Assembly (NCBI GenBank): GCA_030144725.1
Contig: JASKMD010000225.1
Location: forward strand, 1-64,000
Origin: Haematococcus lacustris
Taxonomy: Eukaryota > Chlorophyta > Chlorophyceae > Chlamydomonadales > Haematococcaceae
Direction: 5' to 3'
Length of the DNA: 64,000 nt
The translations under genes and the position numbers were made by a program. This document shows positions 21,113 to 34,100 of the stretch, piece after piece. Each line of letters begins with the position of its first letter. The first letter of the stretch is position 1. The notes under the pieces are model-generated. The model was not told where the DNA came from, searched no databases, and worked only from the letters and a program-made list of their open reading frames with translations.

Positions 21113-24100
21113 CTGAGGCTGAGCTGCGGGGCCTGGACGCCAGCATCAAGCGCAACGCCGGGCTGACCAAGAAAATTCGCAGCTGCGGGGAAGACAGCCT
21201 GGCTGGTCTAGTCAAGGAGTGCTTGGCAGTCAACCAGGCAAAGGTAAGCAAGGCCGCCCCTCCCATGTGCACACACTGCATGCATGATCCAGTCCACACC
21301 AACTGTTTTTCAATCTCGCCCACATGCCTGATTCATGGCTGAAACTGGCATCGCCCCGGTCTGTACGCTGCTTGGGATCTCCACAAACCATGTTATGCAT
21401 GGCTGAACCATGTCATCGTCATCATGACAGCATGGCAATCACTGATACACGGTCCAATCCAGTTTTTTTTCGCCTTATATATAGCGATCGCTATAAAAAG
21501 CGACCATTCAGGGGTCCTATTGTGCTATGAAATGGTCGATATTCGAGCTTCACTACCTCGCACTGCGCTATGAAAATTGCGATTTACCCTGAGACTTTGC
21601 GTATTTTAGCGTAGTTTTCGTTAAACTTTCTACCTAAGCGATGTTTTGAAGTAAGGTTGAGCTATGAAATCAGGGGTATGAACCTATGCCATGTCACTTT
21701 GAGCTATAGATCATGCATCCGGGCGAAACGAAAAAAAACCCTGGTCCAATCATCATCACATGGCTGCACCATGTGGTATCGCCTGTATTGATACACACAT
21801 TACCCTACTGGGCATCATTCAGAACGACAAAAACGTAGAAAACGCAGAAAACGGGCTATCGTTTTTGGTAACACTGCCGATACGCGGCCCAATCATCATC
21901 ACCATGTGTTACATGGGTGTGCATGGCTACCAGGCCAACAAAACTTATTCAACAAGGAACAACATGTTGGGCTGTGGGTTATCTCACTCAGCTACCACAA
22001 ACACGTTGTAGCATTCTCGGTCGCACCCTTGATGACTGCAGCCCTGACTGCATGGCTACCGGACTGCAGTGTACACTGCCCCATGGAGGCCGTGGAGGTA
22101 GTAGGGTCCAAGGGGGTTGCATGGAGAGCCATGCAACCCCATGCAGGCCTCCTGCCATCCTGTACCAACCCCGTTCCTATCAGCCAGCGTATGTAGGGCT
22201 TGGCTGGGAGGTCAAGCACAGCCTGAGCACAGGAAATGGCTACCAGGCGCAGGTTCAAGAGGTCAGGGGGGTCAGGATTGAGGCAGTGAAGGGCAGTGGA
22301 CTGAGGCAGTGAAGGGCAGTGGACTGAGGCAGTGAAGGGCAGTGGACTGACCTGGTTTAAGTTTAGGAGGTCAGGGGTGCATAGCTGTGGCAGTACAGGG
22401 GCCACTGGTGGCTGGGTATATCCTGCCACCTCTAACACAACTCCTCCTCAGCACATATAAACAGTGTCCACTGCTCAATTGCTACCAAGATCGACTAAAA
22501 ACAATTGAAATTGTATCGTGATCAAATAGGATCACACACATCAATTCCTCACAACAACCCCTTCTCCGTCCATCCGCTGCTGGGCGGGCCTACTTAGTTA
22601 GTGAAACTATCATCTACCTCTTGCACATACCTGCTTTAGGCTGCCTGTCCTGCTCCGCCTGCTCTTGTTGCTGCTGGCCGCGTCAGCTGTGCATGCTCCA
22701 GGCTGCTGCTGTCACTGACCAATGCTGGGAGTGTGATGTTGGTGGTGTGCAGTACGTGGCCGAGGTGGTGGCAGCGCTGGCAGAGTCGCCGCTGAAGCCG
22801 TCTGACATGCCTGCTGCCATTGCCTTGGTGTCGCTGCTGCACAAGAGGTGGGTAGGCAGGCAGGCGGCAGGTTGCAGGCGAAAAGGGGAAGGGGAAAGGT
22901 GGAGGGGGAGGGTGGAGGGGGAGCGGGAACAGGATGGGGAGTGGAGGTGAAAGCTGGGACCGAGGAGGGCAAGCAGGAGCATGAGCGGGCATTGAAGGGG
23001 GAGGGGGAGGGGAAGAGCGAGGCGGAACGGGGAGCAGGGAGGGGAAGCGGGAGCAGGGGCGGGTGTAAAAGGGGAGCGGTAGGCTGGTGTAGACTTAGCT
23101 GGTCCCTAGCTTCACCTCCCACATCCTTTCTGCTGTAGTAAGTACCTATTGGAGAGAATGGAGAAGTGCTTGCACAACAATTGTCTTTAATCTCCACCAG
23201 CCTCTGACCTGACCTGGGGGAGGGGAAGCAGAGCAGTCACGGGAGACGAAGGGGGAGGGGTGGGCTGGTGCAGAGTCAGCTGGTCACTAGCCTCACCTCC
23301 CACATCCTCTCGCCCGCCTCTGACCAAACCTGCACTCCATCCTCAGCCTCCTGCCAACTTACTGTTCACCGGTGCCAGTAGCAGTAGCACCACCATCGCC
23401 ACCACCACCAGCACCATGAACATCACAGCCACCTCCATGCCATCTCAAACATTAGTAGCAGCAGCAGCAGAAGAAGAAGATGTAGTTGCCAACAGGTCCA
23501 AACTGTGATTGCAGGTATGCTGACGTGGCAATTGAGCTGGGACCTGTACTGGCCCGTACCTTTGCTGCAGCCAAGGCCAGCGGCCCAGGTGATGCCTGGA
23601 CCTTGCGCCCCACTTTGCCTCCCTGCCTGGGAGACAAGCATCAGGAACAGCAGCGGCAGCAGCGGCAGCAGCGGCAGCAGCGGCGGCGGCAGCAGCGGCA
23701 GCAGCGGCAGCAGCGGCAGCAGCGGCGCCAGCAGCAGCAGCAGGGTGCAGGGTACATGTGTTAGCAGCAGGACCAGCGTGGTTCCAGCCAGCTGATGTGT
23801 GCTGTTGGTGGTGGTAGGCACAACCTTGCCCTTGACTCAAGCGGTCAGAGGCAGCAGCCGGCAGCAGGGAAGGTCATAGCAGGGGAGGGGGCCGCGTCAG
23901 CAGCAAAGGAAGGGGCACTGGAGGATGGTGAACATGAAGCAGTGGGCACAAGGGGAATGGGTGAGGGAGGAGGAGAGGGAGGAGGAGAGGGAGGAGGAGG
24001 AGGAGGAGGAGGAGGAGGAGGAGGAGGAGGTGGCCAAATGGAGGGTGTATAGGGGGTCCAGCAGTGAGGGATAGGAAGAGGGAGGCTTGAAGTGGGGATA

Positions 24101-25643
24101 GGGGAAGGTGGAGGAGGAGGAGGAAGAGGGCGGCTAATGTGGGGTGGGGTGAAGCAGGGAGTGGGCAGGGTGGTGGGTAAGGGAGGGGCAGAAGAGGAAG
24201 AGGAGGAGGAGGGGGAAAAGGGGGATGGTGAAGAAGGTTTATCAAGCTGGTGAGGGAGGGTAGCAAGGGATGTGCAAACCCGCCTTGCAGAGGAGGACCG
24301 TACGGCAGTCAGGCGGCGGCGAGGATGCCTTCGCCTGGCTGGAGAAGCCTATGTGGCGGGCATCCTGGGTGCCCCAGACATGTCACACATCATGGCCATG
24401 GTGCAGGTGTGATGACGTGTGACTAGTGTGCCATAGCAGAGGGACAGTTAGGCAACGGCAGAATGGCGCAGCGCCTTGACCATGCACTCAGCAATGACTG
24501 GGCATGAACACTGGGCACTTGGCATTGACAGTCGAAGGGGTAGGGGAAGAGATTTAATGAGGCAGGGGCAGGGGGCAGGGGGCAGGGGGCAGGGAGTACG
24601 GGGCAGTGAGGCCGACTTCATCATAGGGTATGGCTTGGAATGCAACCAGAACGTCGGTAACACTACTAGGAATGACCAGGTGACCCAGCCCTGTTACTAG
24701 GGTAAGGGCTAGGGTTAGGGTTAGGGTGAGGGTGAGGGTTAGAGTTAGGATTAGGGTTAGGGTAACACTGCTAGACGTAAGCCTATTCCTAAGCCTAACC
24801 CAACTGGGTGACCCAGCCCTTACCTTGTATTGTTTCAATTTGAGGCAACCTGTTGTTATTGCAAAGTGTACAGACCAAGAGTGCAAGGCCTTGGACAGGT
24901 GAATTTTTTCACATGCTTGTATGCCACAACAATGTGCTCACCTTGATAACATGAGAGTTTTGAGGTCTTAAACCAAGTACAATGTCTTACACGATGACAT
25001 TGCCTTATACAATGGCTTGATGGTTGTGCCAGTTGAACACCGCCTCATAGTGTGATTTGGTCACACACAGGAGCTGGCAGGTGTGAGATGGGAGCGTGAT
25101 CGGGAGGGATTCATCACGGCCATTACCCTCCTGGCACATTTTGCTAAAAGCCCGGTGAGCTTACACTCGGCAGCAGCCAGTTCTGCACAGCATCACTTAG
25201 TCTGGGATAGTCTTTGATTTTGGTGTGTTGCAGCAATGCCAGCGGTATCCAATAGGACCACATACGGGCAGATGCCATGCAATGCTAAGGATGAGGATGA
25301 GGATGAGGATGAGGATGAGGATGAGGGCGCTGCGTAGGGTTGTCAGGGTGCTGAGGAGGAGGGTTGCGGTGATGGTGGTGGCAGTGATGATGATATTGCC
25401 GCCTTGACACTGTGCTGCAGGTTAATGAGTCGCTGCTGGGCTGTGCCCCCTCACTGCCTGCCCTGCCAGTTGATGAGGCGCTGCTTCAGCCGGTGAGGAG
25501 TGCCGCGTTGCCTATGTTGGCCCCAGCCATGCCTAGGTCCTGCCACTGTCATCCTGTTGCACCTGCTGCCCCTGCTGCTGCCGTACACGCCCTGCTGCCC
25601 CTGCTGCTGCCGCTGTTCATGCCTTGCTCACACTGCTGCTGCC

Positions 25644-25684
<41 letters not shown>

Positions 25685-28082
25685 TGCCGGTATTGTCCCA
25701 CTGGTGCAGGACGCAGTGGTGCCTGAGGGGACTGCTGAGGAGGTTGGCACCGCCCTGGCTGATCTCAGGCAGGCCATGGCTGAAGTGCGGCAGGAGGTAG
25801 AGCAGCGCTGGGTGGCCAGTGAGGTGGAGGCAGGGCCGCTTCGCAAGGTGAGACGCAGTTGGGGATGGCAGTGGCGGTGCCAGTGCAAATTCATGGTGCA
25901 TGGTGCATGGTGCATGGTGCCCATGGAGGCGTAGGATATGGGTGGGGCATGAGTAGGGCGAGGGGGTGGGAAGGAAGTCTAGGGTCAGAGGGTCACAGCT
26001 CATATTCACCGCTCAATTTCACGGCTCCTTTACAAAGTTATGGCTTGTTTAACCTGCGACCCCTCAGAGCATGCACAGCACTTGGCACTTCCAAGGGGAC
26101 TGCTGCTGATGTCCAGTGCAGCCTTGTGCGCCGTTTGCTCAGTGGTGTTTCTATCACGCCCTGCCTGCATTGCAAGCTGCTGCTCAAGCTGCTAGGAAGA
26201 TGGTGAAAAGGTGCTTGGAGCCCTGTTTGGTGTGTGAGTGCAGGTGCTGGGCAAGGTGTTTGAAGGGGCCAGCAACGCACTGGTGTCAGAGAACAAGGCG
26301 ATGAGAGAATTGGAGGCGGAAAACATGCGAGTGGTCAACAGGTGGGCGACTCCTACATGACCAGGATAGGGAGGGAGACTAAACCGTCATGAGCAGGTGG
26401 GCATGAAGGGGCGCAGGCTGGCAGAATGGGCGGCAGGCTGGCATGGAAGGGGGCAGGCTGGCCGCTCCCGACCCTTCTATCACTGGAGGGCTGACTTGAC
26501 GTAAACAGCCAAGGACTAGCTGGCTTGGTTACATTCGTTACTCACACGTGCGCGCCCGACGACTGAGTGCCATCGGTCGGCCTCTCGTTAGATGCCTTGC
26601 TCACCTCCGCATTTTCAGTAGTCCCGTCGTGTTACACTTGCGCGCCCATGCCGGCTTGCTTGCAGTCGCGGAGACTTGCCTGCCGAAGCCGCTGCCGAGT
26701 ACGAGAAGAAACGCAAGGTGTGGTCGGAGACAAGTGGCATGGCGGGTGACCGGGTAAACGGGTGGCCGTGCCCGGTCGGCGTTTGTGACCATCAGCGTCG
26801 TGGCCGAGTCGCTGCTGCGTTTGAAAGACAGGATTCCTTTACGACGTCGCTACTGTGAGATTTGCTTAGGTCCTGCGCTCGCATTTTTTCTCGGTTGGCG
26901 TACCTGCAGTCATACGAGGCGCTGCAGCGAGCGCTCTCGTCTCTCGCTGACGCACTGAGCCGGCCAATGCCAGAGCTCGCGGAAGACCAATTCACGCGAC
27001 TTGGTGGGGAGGCCGCGGCCTGGACTACGGCCGCGGCTGCGCCGGCGGTGAGTGATGTCCGCGTCCTGGTTGCACCTCTGGACGCGCAAGCATTACCTCA
27101 GGATGGCTTGTAGCCTTCCTCACACATACGTCGCACTTCCCTCCTTGCAGAAGGTGCATGATGTATGGGTGTTGTGGTGTGTCGGTTCACATGTCACCCA
27201 TCACACTTGACTCACACAAAATGTCTTCACCAACCTCTTCATCATCCCAGCTTTCTTGAGTGGCCAAGAAGGGACTGCCTTGGAGCTGGCTGCCAGATGT
27301 CAGCAGACCATGCTTCAAGCTATTCGTTGCTTAGCACAGCACAGCACAGCACAGCACAGCACAGCACAGCACAGCACAGCATACAGCAGTCTGACATCAA
27401 AGGGGTGGCGGGATCCCAGTCAGTTTATTGGTATCAGAGCAACCTGATCTGACTGCTCTTGCTACTCATCCTCATCACAATACATTATTTGCACCCGCCA
27501 TGACAGAGAGGGGATGGCCCGTTGCTGCTGCACAGACTCCATGTGTGTGGAAGCTGTGCTGCAGGAGGGTGCGGGCGGGGAGGACAATGAGCTGTTTGAT
27601 GATCCCGAGCTCCGCGCCTTCTATCAGTCCCTTCCTGACATCAAGTGAGCAAAACTTTGCACTCATCAAGACCCAATACCCCTGGTCATCCAAAGCCCTA
27701 GCCTCAGACTCAGACTCAGACTCACATGGTATTTGCAATGTGCGGTCCTATTGGCCTGCTTGGGGACCCTCTGTATAACTTATTTTGTCTCAACTCTCAA
27801 ATTTTAAATGCTGCAGTACACCTCACACCTGATGTGTGTGATTGCCAGTTACGCCTAACTACCAGCTGCGCTCAGGCACTCCCTTGTACCAGCTGCACCA
27901 CCAGCACCCTTGGCTGTGCATGCTGGCTTGGATCATGTTGCCGTTTTTCATGCCTATTGGGCATGGACGAGCAGCTATGCGACGATGACAGTTATAATGA
28001 TTGTAACACTATAAACCCACCATCATCACCTGGCCCATGCAGGTCTATGGTCCCTGCTGGCTTCCTTGGGCTGGACAAGCCA

Positions 28083-28113
<31 letters not shown>

Positions 28114-28154
28114 CCTGCGCTGCCGCTACCAGCAGTACCGCAGCTGACAGCAGT

Positions 28155-28185
<31 letters not shown>

Positions 28186-31100
28186 CAGTGGGCCCCGCAG
28201 CCACCCAGGCAGACACAGACCCCAGCAGCACCCCCCTGCCGCCTGCTGTCCCACTGGCTGGGCCAGTACTGGACGCTGAGGCTGTGGCCTTGCCTGCAGG
28301 CAGCAGCAATGGGGCAGGGGCAGGGGCAGGGGCAGGGGCAGGGGCAGGGGCAGGGGCAGGGGCAGGGCCAGGGCCAGGGCCAGGGGCAGGGGCAGGGGCA
28401 GGGGCAGGGGCAGGGGCAGGGGCAGGGCCAGGGCCAGGGGCAGGGGCAGGGGCAGGGGCAGGGGCAGGGGCAGGGCCAGGGGCAGGGCCAGGGGCAGGGG
28501 CAGGGCCAGGGGCAGGGGCAGGGGCAGGGCCAGGGGCAGGGCCAGGGGCAGTCAATGGAGGTGGCGTAAGCTCGAAGGAGACAGGGACCAGCGCCAGTGT
28601 TGTTGAAGAGGAGGTCCAGGACGGCAGCGGGGCCAAGGTGCGAGGGGCTTCCGTAGCGGACCTCCTCCTGGCCAAGCTCACCAGCTGCGTGTCAAGGGAC
28701 CTGGTGAGGCTCCTTAAGCCCCTCTGCCTTCACCTGCACCTTCAAACAGCATGGAGCACAGCATGGAGCACCGCACACCGCACAGCACTGAGCAGCCATG
28801 GAGGAGGGGACAGCATGGTTTGTTCCATAACTTGATGTCCTAGGGTGCCCATGGCTGATAGCGCCATGTGCGCTAAGCTTCATTGCAGACACCTGCCGGC
28901 TGGATATGCACCTGCTGCTGCCACCGTGCCACAGGAGCTTGAGCTGTTGAGTCACAGCCGTCTCTACTGACCATTGTCACTAACCTCACTGCAACCACCA
29001 CCAATGCTGCACACGGAACGCCTGGCAGCATGAAGTGTGGTAGCAGCAGCACCATGGACTCCAATACTGCTGCTACCACCCCATGTGTTCTGCCATGCAC
29101 CGCACAGCAAGGGGCCTCACATGAGCCATGGCTGCTGCCTGCTGCTGTCGAGCAGGTGGACGAGTTGGCCGTGAATTGGTGCTTCCACAACAGCAAGCCC
29201 GCCCGCAAGAGGCTGGTACAAGCATGCCTGCCCTCACACCTATCTACCTGCTCTCACGTCCAACTACCCACCAACCTGCTGACCTGTTCACCTGCTGCCC
29301 TCCCCGGCCCACCTGCCTGACCCCCGCTTCCCCTACCGAACGACCCATACCCACCACAAGCCCATCCCTAACGGCTAGCTTCACTTGCAACCGCCGGCCA
29401 CTCACCACTAGCCAGCTCACTCACCACCAGCCCACCTCCCAACTAGCCAGCCACCCCTGCCAGCCACACCTGCTGCTAGCCACCAGCACCACCATCCACT
29501 CCACTTGGCCCAGGGCAGGCATTAGGGGCAGTGGGGGAAGATGCAACCGCCCCCAACCGCCAGACCCCGCCCCCCGACCCTGAGCAGGCCCCACTGCCAG
29601 GCACCAACACTACCTCGTCGTCTGTGTAGTGCTGAGCAGCCAGGGGCGGCTGTGGGGTGTGCAGGTCAAGGCCTTGTGTGACGTGCCACGAGGCACAGGC
29701 CTGCCCCTGCTGCCCTTCTACGCCCGCTTGGTGGCCACCTTAGCGCCCATATTCCCAGACGTGCCGCAAAGTGCGTCCCCCCCTCACCTTCGCATGAGCT
29801 CCGCATAGCATTGTGGGGGTTGCATGGGGTCATGGGGGAGACAAGGACGAGCATGGAGCTTTTCTTGCATGTGTGACATGCAGCAGGGTGCCACTACAGC
29901 CATGGGTTAGCATGGGTAAGTCTGCAGATTATGTGTAATAACGAGTAAGCTACTAAGCTACAACGAGTGCCACCTGCATGGCTAAGAGAGCTTGTTTGCC
30001 GCATGGCTTGCATGCAGCTGTCATTGCGTTCTTGGACATGGAGTTTCAGACCCTGATTGCTCGCAAGGACGCCACTCAGGTACTCCTCAGGTGCCCTCCC
30101 CTCCATGCCATAACCATCACCTTCATTACATGGCACATGCGGCTACGCGGTTCCAGTTGGGTACTGCCGGCGCTGCTGCAGCACATTGGCCTGCTGGGCC
30201 ACCAGCCTGCACTGACGCCTGGGCCACACGGGTCCAGGCCAAGTGCTCACCACCCAGGGGCATCCAATCAGGACTCCACCAAATCAGGCTTGATTGATGC
30301 GGGCACGCCAGGCAGCAGGGTCCAGCCACCAAGGTTGACTAGGAGTACAACAGGGGGCTGTCGCCCGCATGAGCATTGGCTCAGCATCACAACCAGCATC
30401 AACAGCATGGCTACATGGCAACGTGGCCTGTTGTCACCTGCTGAAGCCCAGGCACTCGTACTCATATACATGGTTCATCTGCAGCAGAGCAATTGTGGTT
30501 GGACAAGGAGTGTAGCAGTGGGCATCAGCATCATTGGCAGCATCCTCACCATCCATCACCAGACATCAGCCTGTCGGTGCTGCTGTGAGACACATGCTCT
30601 CCATACAACACACAGAGGGCACTGTGGGCTGCTGGGGGGCGGGGTGTCCCTTGCAGGCCAGTCTGGAGCAGCGCATCCGCAACGCTCGCTACATTGCTGA
30701 GCTGTGTGAGTAAGCTGAGGTGGCAGGGGGAGTGGCATAGGCAGGGAGAGGGGGCGGTCGGGGCAGCAGGGGCAGCAGGGGCCAAGGGGGCCAGTTGGCA
30801 GGGGCAAAGTGGCAGGGGCAAAGTGCCAGGGGCAGGGGCAAAGTGGCAGGGGCCAAGTGCCAGGAGCAGGGGCAGGGGCCCAGAGGCAGGGGCCAAGGGT
30901 GTTCCATGACAATGTGTGCATGTGGTCTTGTGTGCTGCTGTGCTGCACCATGCCTGCATTAGTTCCACTTGGCTGCCACGCCGCCCCATCCACACTGGCA
31001 GTCGCTAGCCACCCAGTGAGGCATTCACATGCATCGTGCTGCTTACACAGGCAAGTTTGGGCTGTACCCCGCTGGCCAGTTCTTTCTATCCCTGAAGGCT

Positions 31101-34100
31101 CTATTGGACGACCTGGTAAGAGTCTTCTTGCCTGCCTGTTTGCCTACCGGTCCCCCCTCCCTGCCTGCCCGTTTGCCTACCAACCTACCCTCCTGGTCTG
31201 CCTGCCTCCTTACCTGTCTGACTGCTCTTGACCGGGAGCAAGCTGCAGGGTAATAAAGGGGAGTTGCTGTTGGGCTGGTGGATTGCAGGTGGGCCTGAAC
31301 GTGGATGCGGCCGCAGCCCTGGTGGAGAGTGCTGGGCGGTACCTCCTGCGTAACCCCCCCACACGCACACGCATGGAGAACATGCTGCAGGTGGGCTGAG
31401 CATGCCCGATGTTGGGTTTGGTCGTGCCCCTAGTCAATGAGAACACATGCAGACCCAGGCAGTGTGCGATGCTTCAGTTCGACGCTCCGAGCTGTACTCC
31501 AAGCCAGTCAGGCTCTCAACCCCCCTTTCCTGCCAGGTGATGATGCGGCTGAAGGGCGTGCGCCACCTAGACCCTCGCCAGGCGGCCTTGGTGGAGGCCG
31601 CGTACTACGCTGCCACAGCACCCAAGGGAGGCTTCAACGCAGCCAAGCGCAAGAAACGACCACTCCTACATGTAAGGGCCGAACATGGTTGTGGAATGGT
31701 TGGTGTTAGTTCAGCCACAAACACATGCATACTGGATCATTAGCAGTGCAAGGACATTCAACTATGCTAGTTTGCCCCTTATTCAAGGCGGACCGAAAAC
31801 TAGGTCAGATTAACGAGCAAATCCTCTTGGTGATGCATTCATTAGTTTGGTGATGGCATTACGCCACCCAAAAATAGAGATTAGAGCCCTGTGTGAGACG
31901 CTCCCACTGTCATCTTCAGTAAAAGGCGGAGGATGAGTGAGACTGTGAGCGCCTCAGGCATGCTTAGCAATGGGGAAGGTCATGGGTCGGGTCACGGTAC
32001 AGAAATTTGGTAGGCGAATGGCCGATGGTGGGTTCAGCATCACTGCTAGCTAACACGCTGCGCTAAGCTTGTCAATGTGTTTGAAGAGGTGGCGGTTGTG
32101 CCCTGACTCAGAGCTATTGAGGTGTTCTGCAGGAGTACATCCGCCACCTGCTGCTAGTCCAGCTCTCGCCCACCACCCTGGCTGACGTGTTACGCAAGCT
32201 GCTGAAGCTGCCATGGGAGGAGTGCGAGCAATATGTGCTGAAGTGCATGCTCAAGGTGATAGCCATACATGGTGAAATATGCAACATATCTTTCAGCCTC
32301 GCACACCTTCGACAGCTTGCATACATGACCAATGAGCATGGAGAATGCTACCAGGTCAGCACTGAGTGCTTTCTAGTTTCAGATCAGCAAATGCCATACA
32401 ATGATGAGTGGTTTGTGATCCCTCAGACTCTTATGGATTGTCAACACACTGCACGCACTGCATGATTGCTCGCACACACACTGCTTCAAGAGCTGCCAAG
32501 CTGTATTTTCTGTTGGGGGATGTCCCAAGGACTGCAGCCATCTGGCTGAGGAACTGGCTGCCCATGCAGGTGGTGAGGGTCCGTGCCAGCAACCTGCCGC
32601 TCATCATCCAACTTGGCTATGCCCTGGCCCAGTACTACAACTCCCTAGGCATTGCCATGGTGGGGCAGGGACACCCTGTCTTGGCTCAGCAAGACCACCC
32701 TGTGGCCCTGTGCCCTGTGGCCCTGAGGCCCAGGTCCAGGTCCACCACTCGCCAATCCTGTGCTTGTGTCCGCCACACCAGCTGCACCCTGACGCGCATC
32801 AGGGCCACCTAGGGCACCGCATGCATCTAGATCTAGCCCCGGGCCCCCTTGCCATGTTGACAGGCGCCATGACTCGCCCTCACCCCACCAGCCTCCTTGT
32901 GCCACAGGAGGGTGGGGTGCCAGCCCCATGTCAAAATGCAAAGGTGCCTGCCTCCCACCTGCCAGCGAGGTGGCTGCCTTTGTCTCTGGCACCAGGTCAA
33001 GGGGATGGGAGTAGTCCGACAGTCTAGGTCACACCCTGCCTTTCACACGCGTGAGGCTGCAGACAACTTGTTCAGCACAGCCCAGCTGGGCTTCACAGCC
33101 TCGCAGAGTACATCGCTCTGCCTGATACCTTCTGTGTCCTTTGCCCCAGCCGCATGTAGGGTCGCCCACCCACCCACCCACCCACCCACCCACCCACCCA
33201 CCCACCCACCCACCCACCCACCCACCCACCCACCCACCCACCCACCCACCCACCCACCCACCCACCCACCCACCCACCCACCCACCCACCCACCCACCCA
33301 CCCACCCACCCACCCACCCACCCACCCACCCACCCACCCACCCAGACCTTGTATAGACCCACAGACGCAACTTGCCTGAGCCCACACCCTGCCCTCCACC
33401 ATCATCCACATAGGCTGACCATAGCCACATATGTAGCTACCTATGTCTGTGGCACTTTTGTCATTGACAACCAGACGTATGCTAGGGCTCCTTGTGCCTG
33501 CCAACCCACCTGCCATTTGGCCACCTGCCAACCACCTGCCATTCTACCGCCTGCCAACCAATTAATAATAATGATTCTTAATGCCAGTAATAATTATGAC
33601 ACACAGGCACTGCTTGCATGGGGTGCAGGTGGACAGCGTGCTGGAGCACATCCGGGTGGGGCTGGAGCAGCCATCCACAGGTATGTGGCTCAAACCCTGC
33701 TAAAACCTCTGGTGCTGCCTGCCATCTGCCACTATGCCATAGCGCGTGTTCTCCTTATTCAACCCTTTGACCTTCACCCTGGCCCTTTTCACCACCCTGA
33801 CCCTGACCCTGACCCTGACCCTGACCTAACCTCTTACCTCCTGGTTGCCCCATGCCCTGACTCTTGCCTCCCTACCTGATCTCCCAAAGGAATGAATGCC
33901 CGCATGGCTGTGAGCGTGATTGTGTTGTAGTGAGAGTGTATGTGGCAGATTTCAGTTGCTTTGAGAGAAGTTAGGATACTAGGTGTTATAAAGGAAGGAG
34001 TTGAACTGGGCACCAGTCAAGGGCAATGCTGCAGCTTTGAGCCATACTTCCAGGCCAGTTTTCGGGACCTGTCTTTGTGAGGTGAGACGGTTAGGATTAT

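Noticed and set aside
24700..24765. Chromosome end
   Set aside because: UPF2 exons continue in phase on both sides, and the units are irregular.
33029..33531. Gly-Trp-Val and Pro-Thr-His frames over the CCCA array
   Set aside because: Artefacts of the tetranucleotide repeat inside a UPF2 intron.
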